Source of the DNA: Sorex araneus | Taxonomy: Eukaryota; Chordata; Mammalia; Eulipotyphla; Soricidae | Direction of reading: 5' to 3' | Assembly (NCBI RefSeq): GCF_027595985.1 | Contig: NC_073307.1 | Span: 44,804,594-44,868,593, forward strand | Length of the DNA stretch: 64,000 bases | In this document: positions 1 through 12,890 of the stretch, piece by piece | How positions within the stretch are numbered: the stretch's first letter is position 1 | Layout: each line of letters begins with the position of its first letter | The notes under the pieces: model-generated | Databases searched by the model: none | Told to the model about the DNA's origin: nothing | Seen by the model: only the letters and a program-made list of their open reading frames with translations | Position numbers and translations under genes: made by a program

Positions 1-529
1 GAGAGGCAATCAGTATTGGATGCAGGGGACTTTGGTAGAATGATGTTGATCAGTTCCCAGACTTACATAAGCTTTTCACAGGTTCATATTTTAAAATCCA
101 GTTGGTTTATTTACATTTGGACAACAGTTGGATGATATTTCTGAATGTGATGACACAGAATATCCTTAGGGGTTCTGCTTGTTTGGAGACACACATCTGG
201 GTCTATCCAGAGAGTCTCTGTATGTAGCCTTAGCATATGCGAGGTCTAAGAATCCATGTTTCTTAATGGTCTAGTGTCTTTAAATATATGTAGGGTTAAT
301 GACCCCCGAACTAAAACATAGTACAGAGTACCTTAAATGAAAGAAGCATCTGAAATATATTATTTCCTATTTAGGATGATTTTAAAAGACTGAAAATATA
401 TGGATTGAATGCTTAATTTCAGAATTAGAAAACCCTCTGTACTTGTAGAAATTTTTGATCTATATTGCTGAATTTGTTTTTGTTTTCTTTCTCTTGGCAC
501 AAGAATACTCATGTAGTCATTTTGCTTGT

Positions 530-690
530 GTTGTTTTGGTGCCATACCCAGCCGAGCTTAGGGTTTAATTCTAACTCTGTGTTCAGGGGTCACTCAGGGC
601 AGGACTTGAAGGAACTCTCCACTGAACCCATATGGTTTGCCATATGCTAGGCAAGTGCCTTACTTGCTGCACTATCTCTCCAGTCCAAGA
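530..690 (-). mobile_element. Decayed short-type SINE
   Basis: Order preserved but weakly: GGTGCCATACCCAGCCGAGC, TGTTCAGGGGTCACTC, CACTATCTCTCCAGTCC. Confidence 0.6.
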
Positions 691-1184
691 ATGTGCAATC
701 TAATACAGCAGTCTACCATGCAGGAACTAGGAGTTACCTCATCACATTTGCAAGAAACTGTATACTATGATCAATGCCAAAATACTAAAATTCATTGCAA
801 ACCTAATTTTTATTAAGTGGCTAATATCATATTATAATACAATGAATATTCTATATTTTACTGTTACAGTTTTACTATTTATTAAAACCAACAAATAGTA
901 ATATTGTAGAGGTAACATCATTTTTAAAGCTAGTTTAAAATAAAGCTTCACTATTGCTATTTATAATATTTTATAGTTTAAGTTCACTTCATTACTATAA
1001 TTCCATAAAATAATTATTACAACAACTGAAATGCCCCTTCCCCTTGGAATCCCATGAATTAATGGACAAACCTGCTTAGATACCAGTGGCTATAGATTTT
1101 CATAGCCTGAGCTTTTGAATGCAGGAGACATGTATTCCATTTAATACTCTCAGGACACTGGGTTAAGTAATATTAGCCTATTTG

Positions 1185-1355
1185 TTAGTTTTTTTTGTTT
1201 GGACCATACCATTTGGTGCTCAGGACTTACTGTTGGCTATGTTCAGGAATCACTCCTGGTTGTGTTCAGGGTACCATATGTGGTGCAAAGAATCAAACCC
1301 AGGTCCACCACATGCAAGGCAAGTGCCCTACTCATTGTACTATTTCTCCAATCCT
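1185..1355 (-). mobile_element. Short-type SINE, diverged
   Basis: Reverse copy: GTTCAGGAATCACTCCTGGT, GGGTACCATATGTGGTGCAA, CATGCAAGGCAAGTGCCCTA. Confidence 0.8.
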
Positions 1356-1527
1356 CTTTAACTTCCTTAAATTTATACCTCATTTATTGACTGTGATAAT
1401 TTAATAAGACTGTATGTGAAGAGGGCCTAGTATCTTGTTTAACCTCATCATTCTTGAACATTTTTTTCTCTATGCTTTAGTTCTATTTTATTATGAGCAA
1501 CTTTTCCTTTTCTTTTTACTCTCCTAG

Positions 1528-1565
1528 GGATATGAAGCCTGACAATATCTTGCTTGATGAACATG
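1528..1565 (+). CDS. STK32A: STK32A exon: kinase catalytic loop (RDMKPDN)
   Basis: A 38-bp exon between acceptor ...CTCCTAG and donor GTAAGT. The first G completes the Arg codon of the HRD motif; then come DMKPDNILLDEH and one base of the next Gly. It carries the catalytic-loop Asp (proton acceptor), Lys and the metal-binding Asn of subdomain VIb. All three expected residues are present, so the catalytic loop is intact. The preceding exon (ending ...IIH plus part of Arg in the family) is not in the window. The exon is too short to be found by ORF length; it is supported by the motif, both splice sites and phase continuity with the next exon. Confidence 0.95.
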
Positions 1566-1997
1566 GTAAGTAAATTTATTTGTTTGCAACCAACTGTATG
1601 GTATTCATATAAAAAAGTCTCTTATCTTTAGCAAGGGAGTATTTCACATGGAGAAGGTATTTTCCTGATTCATTTGAGTTATAGGGACTAGTTTCATCTC
1701 AGGGTGGGATCCATGCAGTGGGGGAACTTTATTATTTGCAACAGTGACCTAGTGCACCAAAACACCCTTAAGTAAAAATGAATTTACATAATGAGCAAGT
1801 AATTCTCTTTCCACTTAGTAATTTCTTCAAAAAAAACCCCTAAAATGTCTTGGTGCTGGCTTGTCTTAATACTTTCATAACACTTCATAATTATTTTCTC
1901 AGTTACATAAAAATGGAATTGGCTTCCCAACATTTCACAGGCAATAGTATTAACCTAAAAACTAGTAACATTTTGGGTTCTTATTGTGCCTACTTTT

Positions 1998-2215
1998 TTT
2001 TTAATTGAATCACCATGAGATACAGTTACAAACTTTCATAATTAAGTTTCAGCCATACAATGATTGAGCACCCATCCCTTCACCAAAGTACAATTCCCAC
2101 CATCATGTTCCAAGCATCCCTCCTGCCACCTCCACCCTAACCCACCCTTGCCCCTGTGGCAAGTACCTTGCTTCTTACTCTCTCTCTACTTTTGGGCATT
2201 ATGGTTTGTGTCTAC
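1998..2215 (-). mobile_element. L1 3' end, truncated
   Basis: Reverse complement of the shrew L1 3' end: TTGAATCACCATGAGATACA, CACCCATCCCTTCACCAAAG. A near-duplicate GTGCCTACTTTT/GTGTCTACTTTT flanks it and may be the target-site duplication. Confidence 0.82.
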
Positions 2216-3769
2216 TTTTGTACTTTTCTTTTTCATAAGTGCAAATTGGTTTGTATTTCCAGATGAAATATCAGGTTTTCTGTTTAAGTGTTTTTCAATG
2301 AAAAAAAACAAAAGAAGTTTAGGACCAAAAAAATAAGCCAATGGCAGGCCGGAGTAAAGTCCCTGTATCTAGTAGTTCTTGGGTACACTTGAAGCCACCT
2401 TTCAGGAGAGAATGCAGAGGGGGCCTTAGTATGACCAGCTGTGGACCCAAACAAACAAACAAACAAACAAACAAACAAAAATCAGTGTAAAGAAAAGTTA
2501 ATTTAGATATATGGTATCCAGATTTAAAAAAAATAGGGGTATGTCAATAATCATAAAGGAGATAAGTAAATGCCTGAAGTTCAAGAATCATTAAGGTATT
2601 TAGTACAAGCTTTTGTCAATGATTAAATGTGAAAAATCTCTTCTTAATATTTATTTTAATGTCAATTTAGACGTATAAGTACATCAGAGTAAGCCTGTAG
2701 GATACAGCCTGCATGTTCTAAATGTTATTGTGGCAATAAGATCCTTGTTGTGTTTTTAGAAAGCTACTAGATGCAGTAATTCTGAATCTACAGAGCTCCT
2801 TACTCATTTCATTTTTGCAATAAGGATTTTCAAGTGGGACTGAATCTCCAGGTTTCATCCATGACTCATTATTTATTTACCTAGTTGCATTTTAAACCTC
2901 ATTTGCCAGACCCCATCTGGGCTCAGAGGGTTAAGAAACACTTTTGTGTATGACCTCTAATTTCAAAGCACAGGATCTTTATTTATTTATAGACTGTCAA
3001 AAAAGATTTTTCCACTTTATTTCAATGCCTATTTCTTCCTTGCTTATACTGCTTCTGGTACTTGGGAACATATTCGCTGGTTCTTAGAAATGTGAGCAAT
3101 GGGGAGATCTAGAATAAAGGTTACTTCCACAAGCACAACAGTTATCCTTGCCTTGGGTGCTGATGCCATCCCAATACACTCTACATCCTTAATATACTTC
3201 CTCTTTTCCCCATGCAAATGAACTCTGTGGAATTTGGTTTTCGTGGAGAAGGCCTCCCCTAGACTACAGAGGTCACCTTTGTGCAGCTGAGAAAAGGTAC
3301 CTACCATAGTCTTTTGACAATATATGACTAGTCAAAGAGAACTTAGTTGGTTCTGTCTCCAATAGCCAATTCAATTAGGTGAAAGGCATGAAATATGTAT
3401 AGTGAAGGGTCAAATGGAACACATTGAATGAACTTACTGTAGTACATACAGTTGTTGTTGGATAATGATGCGGTCCAGAAACCTGTGTAATATTGCAATG
3501 CAAGGTCACTCAGTTGCCTGTATGGACAGTACCTGCTGCCCTCTCATTTGTTGAGATCTTGAATGGAGACATATTTTGTCTATCAAAAACATTCAAAGAT
3601 TTATCTTTCATGTAGAAAAAATTATTTTAATATTTTATCTTGACCATGGCTTTATCTTATTTCTGCCATAGTGTCATTTTATTCTCTCATATTTAGCTTC
3701 CTTCTCATTTATTTGTCAACTGGTGGTTATAGATTAATTTATTGACCTTTGCCCCTAATATATACTTTT

Positions 3770-3943
3770 TTGGGGGTGCTTTTTGGGTCATACCCGGCAA
3801 TGCACAGAGGTTACTCTTGGCTCGTGCACTCAGGAATTACTCCTGGCAGTGCTCAGGGGACCATATGGGACTCTGGAAATCGAGTCCACGTCCACCTCGT
3901 GCAAGGCAAATGCCCTACCCACTGTGCTATCATTACAGCCCCA
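3770..3943 (-). mobile_element. Short-type SINE with 16-bp target-site duplication
   Basis: Complete reverse copy between CCTAATATATACTTTT at 3754-3769 and 3944-3959. Young by its intact body. Confidence 0.93.
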
Positions 3944-4220
3944 CCTAATATATACTTTTAATCATACCAGTTCTGAAGGATTAATTCTGTAATATTAAAG
4001 TTCAGAGTGTTGTTCTTGAAACTTACTGCCTGATTTGAAAATCCAGTTCAGTTGGGTAAAAGGCATCCAAGAAAGATGGATTTGGACTCTTAATGGTGAA
4101 AAACTAACCATGTTGATTTATAATAAGCACATATGAAACATATAGTTCTCCAGTACTATGTAACTTCAATTAATAGTTATATTTAACACTTCAAACACAA
4201 TTTATCCACTTGTGAATTTG

Positions 4221-4456
4221 AGGGGCTGGAGCGATAGCACAGCGGCCTTTCACACGGCCGACCCATGTTCGATTCCTTCACCCCTCTCGGAGAGTCCAGC
4301 AAGCTACCGAGAGTATTGCGCCCGCATGGCAGAGCCTGGCAAGCTACCCATGGCGTATTGGATATGCCAAAAACAGTAACAATAAGTCTCTCAATGAGAG
4401 ATGTTACTGGTGCCCGCTCCAGCAAATCAATGAGCAAAGGGATAACAATGACAGTG
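4221..4456 (+). mobile_element. Long-type shrew SINE
   Basis: Shares the GGGGCTGGAGCGATAGCACAG head and GTTCGATTCC B box with the common type but has a different body: GAGTCCAGCAAGCTACCGAG, GCCTGGCAAGCTACCCATGG, GATATGCCAAAAACAGTAAC and a tail GATAACAATGACAGTGA. Confidence 0.9.
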
Positions 4457-5539
4457 AATTTGAGAATTCTAACAAGTACCTTAGTTTATTTAGGGATAAA
4501 CAAGAGTACTTGCTTCTTAGTCATTGTCAGTTTTACTAACAATATTTATTGAATGCTTTATTACCAATGTCTGCCATATGAAAAGCCACTCGACCGAAAA
4601 ATGATATTAGCATATTTTCCTTGATATTGTGGTGACTTTCTCATATTGTTTTACATGATTTTGCATAAATCAAATGGTGTCTGTGAAAGATGGAAACTTA
4701 CCTGCCTTTATTAAAGAATCATTTTGATTCTAGAAGAGATATCCCAAAGAATCTATGTTGATGTGTTAGTCCTTGGTTTAAAGAGTTTTGCTTAATTCTT
4801 ACATCTCAGGTGATTATACTTCAGTGCCTGTCTTACATTTCATTAATTTCTGCAACAGACTGAGTCTATTGTTCACGTCTTTTCTTCTTGCGCCTACATA
4901 ACTTAAAATATGAGCTTGTATCCCAATTGTCTGGAGAAAAGACCTAGTCTACACCCGCTATCTGGGATATTAAATAGAGCAAACTCTTTCACTCAAGTTT
5001 TTGGGGTCTAGGCTATGTAAGAAGTGTTTTTTTGTATATTATATTCCAATCCTGCATGCAACTTGGTGACTATAGTTATTGAGAGAAACATCACTTTTGA
5101 AAGGACTAGATATGTGAATGAGATAGGAACAAACAAAGGCAAAAATTTGACTACCATTTTCTAATATTGTCCTAGGGGTTCCTTTCGAGAAAAAAAAATT
5201 GAGGCTATGTACTTTCTGTTTATTCATTTTTTTAAAAAGTCTTTCAGTCACTGGGCCATAAGTTGCCAGTTTTAAATTTTTTGTTACCTTTGATACCCCA
5301 AAGCTCATTAGGTCTCACTGTTCTGAGAATCAAAAAATCACAAATCAGTGTCTGCTTTTTGAAGCATTAAAGCACATCTGGTGTGACTTCCCATGTTTCA
5401 AATTTGGAGCCTTCTTTGTTGTCTCTTTCTACATTTATATTTCACTGCTTATCTGCCAACACATGAAATTCTTGCCTAGATTTCAGCAACTATGGATGAT
5501 CCCTCCTATATCCAGTTCCACAAGTGAACTGTCAATCAC

Positions 5540-5706
5540 ATTTTTTTTGTCTTTTTGGGTCAAACCCAGCCATGCTTAGGGGTTACTCCTAGCTCTGCAC
5601 TCAGGAATTATTCCTGGTTGTGTTTGGGGGACCATATGGGACGATAGAGATCGAACCTGGGTCAGCTCTGTGCAAGGCAAATACCCTCCTTGCTGTACCA
5701 GTATTG
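5540..5706 (-). mobile_element. Short-type SINE
   Basis: Reverse copy from TTTTTGGGTCAAACCCAGCC to CTTGCTGTACCAGTATTG; GGGACCATATGGGACGATAG inside. Confidence 0.88.
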
Positions 5707-6590
5707 CATTTTTTTATATTAGATTTTGTACCAATCAGCAGCAGACAGAACTTCCATTTTATTGCTTTTTTTGGTTTATATTGGTTCGTATTCACAGAAA
5801 AGATTGGTAGTAAAGGGAGTGAAATCCTTTTGTACAACAGAGAATCAATCTTTTCCATAGCATGAGCAAACATTTCTTCTACTTCAGAAATTGACTTTAA
5901 AAAATGTTTTTAATTTAGAGCATACCTGCTACTGAGGCCTTCAAATGCCTTGTTCACTAGTTCAGAGCCCAAGATGGTCATATGTCTTGAATGGCTCATA
6001 ACCCCACTCTCCTGGCATGTTTTTTCACATCCTACCAATTTATGTACTTCTTCCAACTTTTTCAATTCCATCGTGTCTAAAATTCATGTGGCTTTCTTAA
6101 ATTATTCAGGAAACAAATGCAGCCTACAGAGGAACAATATTATTTGCCTGGAAAATCTGAGAAAGGAAATTTATGGCACCATCTATAATTTAACTTTCTT
6201 AATATCTTCCCTGATAGTCCAGAACAGAGAAAGGCAAGAAGTCAGTCTGGGAAGTAAGGAATGGCTTCTCTTCACAGAGGCCCCAAATGTGCTTAAGCAT
6301 CAAGCAGGCATCCTAGTTGAAAATGTATGTACACAATTAAAAATGTGTGTGCATCATGACCAGATGTACAATCTTATGTGTATTCACTGCAGGGGAAAGT
6401 GTGGAGGTCTGAGCAAGCACTCCATGCAAGTGTGTTGACACCACAACCAAGTGTGTGTGCAGTCCCCTGACATTGCAACAACAGCAACAAATAAAAGAGA
6501 AGGGGGATTTTTAAATACATATAAATTTAGGCTGCCATTTATTTTCTCCAAATAATCAGACTTATTAAATCTCTGCATAAGGATGTGCAT

Positions 6591-6763
6591 CTTTTTTTTT
6601 CTTTTTAGGTCACACCTGTCGATGCACAGGGGTTAATCCTGGCTTTGCACTCAGGAATTACCCCTGGCGGTGCTCAGGGAACCATATGGATGCTGGGAAT
6701 TGAACCTGGGTCAGCCACATGCAAGGCAAATGCCCTACACTCTGTGCTATCACTGCAGCCCCA
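6591..6763 (-). mobile_element. Short-type SINE with 10-bp target-site duplication
   Basis: Complete reverse copy between GGATGTGCAT at 6581-6590 and 6764-6773. Confidence 0.92.
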
Positions 6764-7864
6764 GGATGTGCATTTTTAATAAAAATCCCATTAAGTCATG
6801 ATACATACATTCTAAAACGTGCCAGTCTTGATTAAGAAAAGAATTTGAAGTTACAGACTTTGTTTGCTGATAGATAATGATGATCTGGAGTCTGCTGAGA
6901 AAGGTCTTGAGACTAAACAAGCCCAATGAGAAAGAGATAAGTAATGACAGAATTCAATTACTCAATGCTATGACTATGGATTTTAAGTGTTGTCCTGTGT
7001 TCCAAAGCATAGAGGTGAAAGCAAAAGCAAAGCCCTCTCCTAATGTTTAAATAAATTTTGAACTTTTAAATGAAAAACTTCACGTGAAGGTAGAATTCTA
7101 ACTGGAGTGCTTTTGTTCTACTGCAGTTTCCATGGTGGACGTTGTTCAACTCTGGAGACATTTGTGAGGGTTAAGATTCCATTCTCTGAGAATTCTGTAG
7201 GTCGAGTCCAGGGTACCTCTTAGTACCATGCAATGTCCAGGGACTGGACCACCAAAATGAGCAGACTCAAAGTCTAAATTGTGCTGAGAAAGTGTGCACA
7301 GTGACTGGGCATGCAGAAAAGCCAGTATCAGATTCAGGACTCCTCAGTCTGTCGGAAGTGTGGAGCTTCCCCGGCTAAGCCAGCCCTCATTCTTTTAGAG
7401 AACTAAAGGAAGATCTACAGGCAGATCTCTGTGAGTGTTGGTTGTGGCTGGGGACAGAGATGAGGGAATACAGCAGTAGCCCCAGGCCTGGTGACCACAA
7501 GGTCCACAGTGCTCTTTCTTTGTTTAATAGCGTTGCTTCCAGTAGATCCTAGTCCTCAAATAATTTCTCTCCCTTTTCCACTCTGCCTTTTGTCAGGGAA
7601 ATAAGCTCATAGTAAATCAAAAGGTAATAGTTTCAATTGCTTCACCTTTTGGCAATTTGACGATATAGCACAGAAAGTTTCTGGGGGAAATTCCTAATCC
7701 AGCAAAATTCCTAATCCTGATGCACTTTCAAAGTTCTCTGTGAACTCAGTCACAAGCAACTCTCCTGTAAATTAAGGTCTCTTATTTAGGCACTGGACTT
7801 GTAAAAAACACAAGCGCGCGCGCGGGAGTGGGTGATGTGTGTGTTGTGTTGTTCAAGGGCTCTG

Positions 7865-7882
7865 GGGTGGTTCTCTTTCTCT

Positions 7883-7940
<58 letters not shown>

Positions 7941-7945
7941 TTTGC
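7865..7945. repeat. (CT)n microsatellite in a CT-rich region
   Basis: CTTT/CTCT units, purest at about 7890-7926, inside a pyrimidine-rich segment that continues imperfectly to about 8290. A short (CG)n, GCGCGCGCGC, precedes it near 7814. Confidence 0.95.
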
Positions 7946-8734
7946 CGCTCGAGTTCGGTGCTCTTGAGCCACTGCGTATGGACTGGATCAGGATGGCTCC
8001 TCCTTGTACTCTGCTTCTGTGTGTGCTGCTGTGCTCTTTTCTGTCTCTCTATCTCTGACTGTCTCTGTAATCTCTCCTCTGGTCTCTTCCGATCTCTCTT
8101 CTTCTGATCTCTCTCTCTCTGGAGCCCTTCTGCTTCAGTCTCTGGAGCCCCACTTGCTCTCACTTCTCACTTGCTTTGTGCTCTTTCTTTCCCCTGCTTC
8201 TGGCTCCAATGATTCTCTTTTGCTCTGTGCTCTGCTTCTGTGTCTTCTCCTTGCTTCTGTGTCTTCTCTCCTCTGTGTGTTCTCCCTTACTTCTCTTACA
8301 GTCTTAGTTTATAGGTGGTGACACAAAGGTGAGTTGAACATTAACAAATCAACAGAGAGGGGTAAGACCCCTCCTCCAGGAGATTAACAAAGACTCATAT
8401 AAAGAGATTACTCCAGATTACTAGGAGATTCGCTCAAGGGCGGGATCCCATCCAGGGTGTGTCACTTTCTTCTTTCCTCAGCTAGCAATCCACTTAAATA
8501 GTTATAGTAAATTTACTTCTTATAATTCTAGCAATGCCATTCTGTATGAGCACAGTAAGAGGTATATAAAACTTAAAGTTTTGTTATTCCTGAGGACATC
8601 TCACTGTATATTCCAGACCACAGTCCTCAGGTCAGGTTAGTCTTCCTAACCCCAGCAGGGTCCTAGTCTCATCGTTACTTTTGGATCATGACAGAATTTC
8701 TCTATGACCATGCTCTCAACTTATTGCTGAGTAT

Positions 8735-8990
8735 TGTGGCGCTTTGGCCTGGCCCATTTCGATGCTAGGGTAGCTCATAGCTTGCCCTGGGTCCATTCCG
8801 TCCCTCATCGGGACCCTGATTTGGGGGTGCTAGGAACTAAGGGTAACTGAGTCAAGAAAGCAGATGCCCAGGAGTAAATATTATTGAAGTTAATCAGCTC
8901 CCAAGTTATAAAGCATAATATTAACTGTCTTCCTGTGCCCATACAGAAAGGATGTTTGCTTTAAGGTAAACTAATTTCCCTGCAGCAAGG
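8735..8990 (+). repeat. Unnamed dispersed repeat, copy 1
   Basis: About 255 bp that resembles the reverse complement of 20670-20935. Shared words include CTGGGTCCATTC, TCGGGACCCTG, GGATGCTAGGAACTA-type and AGATGCCCAGGAG. The family is not one I can name; an LTR or other retroelement part is possible. Confidence 0.7.
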
Positions 8991-9016
8991 CTGAAAGGCT
9001 TAAAAAAACTCAATGT

Positions 9017-9280
9017 TATCCTATCACTGTATCACTGTCATCCCGTTGTTCGATTTACTCTAACGGGCACCAGTAACGTCTCTATTACACTCAACCCTGA
9101 GATTTTAGCAGCCTCTCCTTACTTGTTTTTCCCAACAATTGGAGGCTCTTTCAGGGTCAGGGGAGTGAGATCTATCATTACTGTTTTTGGCATATTGAAT
9201 ATGCCATGGGTAGCTTGCCAGGCTCAGCCTTGTGGGTGGGATACTCTCAGGAGCTTGCTGGGCTCTCTGAGAGGTATGTA
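9017..9280 (-). mobile_element. Long-type SINE with extra internal block
   Basis: Reverse copy with an additional block of about 90 bp (about 9090-9175: CCCTGAGATTTTAGCAGCCT...GGAGGCTCTTTCAGGGTCAG) that other long-type copies lack. The head is missing or decayed. Confidence 0.8.
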
Positions 9281-9654
9281 TATATCATTTGTGCATTTAA
9301 AAAAAACTGTTATCCTACATTGGGTAATTTTGTATACACTGGACTGAGTGTGTACTATTGGTGACCTGAGGTGAGTACCAGAGAGGTCAGAGCTGGCAAA
9401 GGCCTCGAGGAGGTTTCGAAAGGTGCACTCACTCTGAAGGCAGCTGTTAAGCATACTTGAAGCCCACCTGATCTTTGCGACCTGGGACTGGCTCCTACCA
9501 TTCAAGTGTGCTGTGAGCCTTATTTCTGAAACTGGGTGAGCTTAGGCAATTTGCAGAAAAAAGAAAGTCAATTACAACCTTTACCCAGGTTTTGATTCCT
9601 TGCCTTTTTCCTGTAGAGAATAATTTCTTGAGAAGATAATAAAGTCAAATAGGC

Positions 9655-9800
9655 TTTTTTTCCCTTTTTTCTTTTATAAGGTAGTTCACAATATTTGATT
9701 ACAGTTAATATTCAAAAACCAGTTCTGCCACCATTGTACCTTCCCACCACCATATTTTGGGTGTTTCCATCCCAAACCCCAATCCCTGCCCCAAAACAGA
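9655..9800 (-). mobile_element. L1-type 3' end, second variant
   Basis: Contains TATAAGGTAGTTCACAATAT and CACCACCATATTTTGGGTGT, the reverse complement of the element end at 39045-39190. Probably an L1 subfamily with a different 3' UTR. Confidence 0.6.
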
Positions 9801-10470
9801 ACTGAAATACTGTAATATTTAACTCTAAGGTTGTTTGCCTCAAACTTTGAATTTCATCAGATGTGGTGCAGTGCTATTGGAGTATGGGTAGGGTGTGTTC
9901 CATAAAGTGTTCAGGGAAAGATTCACTCTTGGTTGAGACTTTGCCCAAGTTGTGTGGAGAGCAGCCGTGAGCAGGGCGGTGGCGGGGAGGGGTCTCACCT
10001 ACCCCCCAAATAAAACAGCCTGCTGCCAGGTCTGGCAAATGTTATGTTACTCCCTTTCGAGAGAGAAGGATGTGTGATCTGGATGGTAAGGATGTGATCT
10101 GGAAGGATGTGTAATCTCGATGACGAGATTATCTGGCACCAGCCAGGGGTAAGTCAAAGAGTTTTAGGGAGGAAAGATACTGTCATCCTAGAAAAAGCAC
10201 GGGAACAACTGAGTAACAAAGAAGTGCTTTACTGGCAGTAAAACAGCTTAAGTTGGGAAGGGTCTCTACCAGCAGGGACTGGAGAACAGCTTCAAAGAGA
10301 GGGAATAGGATGTCTGGTTTTATGCCCAGTAGAGATAGTGACATACAGCTTATACATATTTTAGTAGTTCTTTCAGGAAAGTCATACATATTCATGAAGG
10401 AGATCAGGGAGCACGCACAGTTGAGGTACCTCCAAAGAATGTGTATCTCAAGTATAGAAAATGGTAGATT

Positions 10471-10600
10471 TGGTCCAGAGAGGTAGCACAGAGGTTAAGG
10501 CAACCTGGGTTCAGTCCCAGGCACCCATATAGTCCCCTGAGCACGAGGCCAGGAGTAAGTCCTGAGTACTAATGAGTGTGGTCTCCAAACAAAACAAAAA
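10471..10600 (+). mobile_element. Short-type SINE, diverged
   Basis: GGTCCAGAGAGGTAGCACAG head, GGGTTCAGTCCCAGGCACCC, ends near CTCCAAACAAAACAAAA. Confidence 0.8.
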
Positions 10601-10984
10601 AACATTAAATGGTGGAGAAACATCATAGGACGTGTGCTGTAGCATAGTAATCAGGATGGAGGAGGCTAGATACTGGAGAGGGAGAGGACCTCCTAGGCAT
10701 TCTCTGCCAGCCTCCTTAATGGTGCAAAGGTGGAAAATTTGACTTTGCTTAATCAGAGTCAGTAAATTAATACTGGGAAGTTTCTCGCAGAGAGAGCTTG
10801 TCACACTCTCTGAGGTACCAGCCTCTGGCATCTATTTCGGCATTTCCTACCCCTAAGTAGTCCTCCAACTTTTTTTTTTTTTTGAGGGGATGTTGAGGGA
10901 GCAGAGAAGGACAAAATTGCTAAAGTAACAGTAACAATACTAATTCAAAAATTACTAATACAAAATTAGTAACAATACTAATTC

Positions 10985-11495
10985 TCTGGATACTAAGGAA
11001 TGAGAAAGATATAGAAGGAAGGTCCACTCACAGAAGGACTGCACGCATTTGTGGAGTATAGAATAACATCATCACATGAGGCTGACACCCAAGGACAGTA
11101 GATACAAGGGCCAGGGGGACTGCCCCATAGCTGGAAGACTGCTTCATGAACAGAGGGGAGAAGGCAGATGGAATAGAGAAGGGATCACTAAGAAAATGAT
11201 GGCTGGAGGAACCAGTTGGGATGTGAGATGCATGCCAAAAGTAGATAATAGACCAAACATGATGACATCTCAGTGTCTATGTTGCAAGCCATAATGCCCC
11301 AAAGTAGAGAGAATATGGGGAATATTATCTGCCATAGAGGCAGGGGGAGGGTGGGAAAGGGGTGGTATACCCGGGATATTGGTGGTGGGGAGTGTGCACT
11401 GGTGGAGGGATGAGTGTTTGATCATTGTGATATTGTAACCCAAACATGAAAGCTTGTAACTCTCTCATGATTATTCAATAAAATTTAAAAAAAAG
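10985..11495 (+). mobile_element. L1 3' end, truncated
   Basis: Matches the last 500 bp of the 12891-13905 copy (CACTCACAGAAGGACTGCAC, GACACCCAAGGACAGTAGAT, GGTGGAGGGATGAGTGTTTG) and ends AATAAAATTTAAAAAAAAG. Confidence 0.88.
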
Positions 11496-12024
11496 AAAAA
11501 TGCAACTATCACTATAATTATATCTATCAATAATATTTGTGTAACTATAATGTTTATGTAAAAATAAATGTATATTCAACTACAAAAAAAAAAAGAAAGA
11601 AGGTAAAGGCCAAAGAAAATCCATGCCCTAAGGACATGAAAACCCCAGGATAGAGACTTCCACAACTTGGAGGTGGGATGCCTTGACCCCAGAGTCTACT
11701 CAGCTGCTTTGAGAAATTGATTTTATATTGTTTCTTTTTCTAAGCCACCTCAGCTAGACCTGAGGGTACTTGAGAGCGAGAAGGACTTTAGGTTTGGTGG
11801 TCCTTGTATTTAGAGTCTTACCAGGGCTTTTATTTCTGCTACAATTGTCTCATTACGGGATGCAGCCAGATGGGGCCTGGGTTACCTTGAATGGGAGTCC
11901 CAGACTGGTCTTAAATTTGGGCTGGGTCATTTGAGCGTTTTGAAGTTTAGGACTGGAACAAGGCACTGCCACTTTTTCTCGGATCCAATCTTGGTTTTAT
12001 GTATTTGTTTCTTTAAATGCTTTG

Positions 12025-12185
12025 CCAAGTGTGCCAGATCGATAATACAGCAGATAGGGCACTAACCTTGCATGCAGCTGACTCGCATTTGATTCCCGAT
12101 ACTGAATATAGTCTCCTGAGCCCTGAAAGGATTGATTTCTAAGCACACAGCAGGGGTAATCTCTGAGCAACACCAGTCCAAAACC

Positions 12186-12251
<66 letters not shown>
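12025..12251 (+). mobile_element. Diverged SINE with (TG)n tail
   Basis: ATAATACAGCAGATAGGGCAC head and CATTTGATTCCCGATACTGA, running into an uninterrupted (TG)n of about 60 bp at 12190-12251. Confidence 0.7.
12190..12251. repeat. (TG)n microsatellite
   Basis: About 31 uninterrupted TG units at the 3' end of a decayed SINE. Confidence 0.97.
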
Positions 12252-12252
<1 letters not shown>

Positions 12253-12700
12253 GTCTGTGTCTGTGTGTATAGCTAAGGAATTCCCTTCCCTGCCTGCTTG
12301 TCTCAAGAACATTTTAAAAACTACATTTAGTTATACAAAAATAAGCATTACAGGCTAAAACTTAACACTCTTTTAACCACATTCATAAGATATGTAAGGA
12401 ATGTATTCAAAGGTCAGGCCTTTCTGCTAAGCCAGGTTTTTCTCTTGGAAGAACATGTTCAAGCATTTTTCAGTTTCGAGGTTGAGGAGATTCACCTTTC
12501 TGAGTTTCTTATTTAGTAGGCTGAGCAAGGCTTAGGTTTAGGGCCCAATAAGTAGCAATTTTAACAGCTTCCCAGGCAATGCTACTGATGTTGGTCTGGG
12601 TATAACTGGGAAGATTGTGTTCTACCACAGCATGAATTCAATCCATGAGAGAGACAGTGTATGGGGTCAAGAATAGAAGCTTCCTCAAAAAAGAAATACA

Positions 12701-12881
12701 GGGGCTGGAGCGATAGCACAGCGGGTAGGGCGTTTGCCTTGCATGCGGCCAACCTGGGTTCGATTCCCAGCATCCCATATGGTCCCCTGAGCACCGCCAG
12801 GGATAATTCCTGAGTGCAGAGCCAGGAGTAACCCCTGTGCAGAGCCAGGTGTGACCCAAAAAGCAAAAAAAAAAAAAAAAG
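12701..12881 (+). mobile_element. Short-type SINE, near-consensus
   Basis: Full forward copy: GGGGCTGGAGCGATAGCACA start, A box TAGCACAGCGGG, B box GGTTCGATTCC, end GTGTGACCCAAAAAGC plus A tail. It sits immediately before an L1 fragment. Best reference copy in the window. Confidence 0.95.
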
Positions 12882-12890
12882 AAAAGAAAA

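Larger units (their letters stand above)
1..1527 (+). other. STK32A: STK32A intron, left edge
   Basis: AT-rich intron leading to the catalytic-loop exon. It holds two minus-oriented SINE copies (about 530-690, strongly decayed, and about 1185-1355). I see no exon-like motif in the rest. Confidence 0.7.

Noticed and set aside
5950..6438. 162-residue open frame in an STK32A intron
   Set aside because: No family resemblance, no splice or promoter context; length is possible by chance in this much sequence.
7786..8321. Open frames of 76-125 residues rich in Ser/Leu or Arg/Glu
   Set aside because: Produced by a CT-rich simple-sequence region.
12701..12800. tRNA gene suggested by good A and B boxes
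   Set aside because: The boxes belong to the head of the SINE, repeated dozens of times here; no complete tRNA fold was seen.
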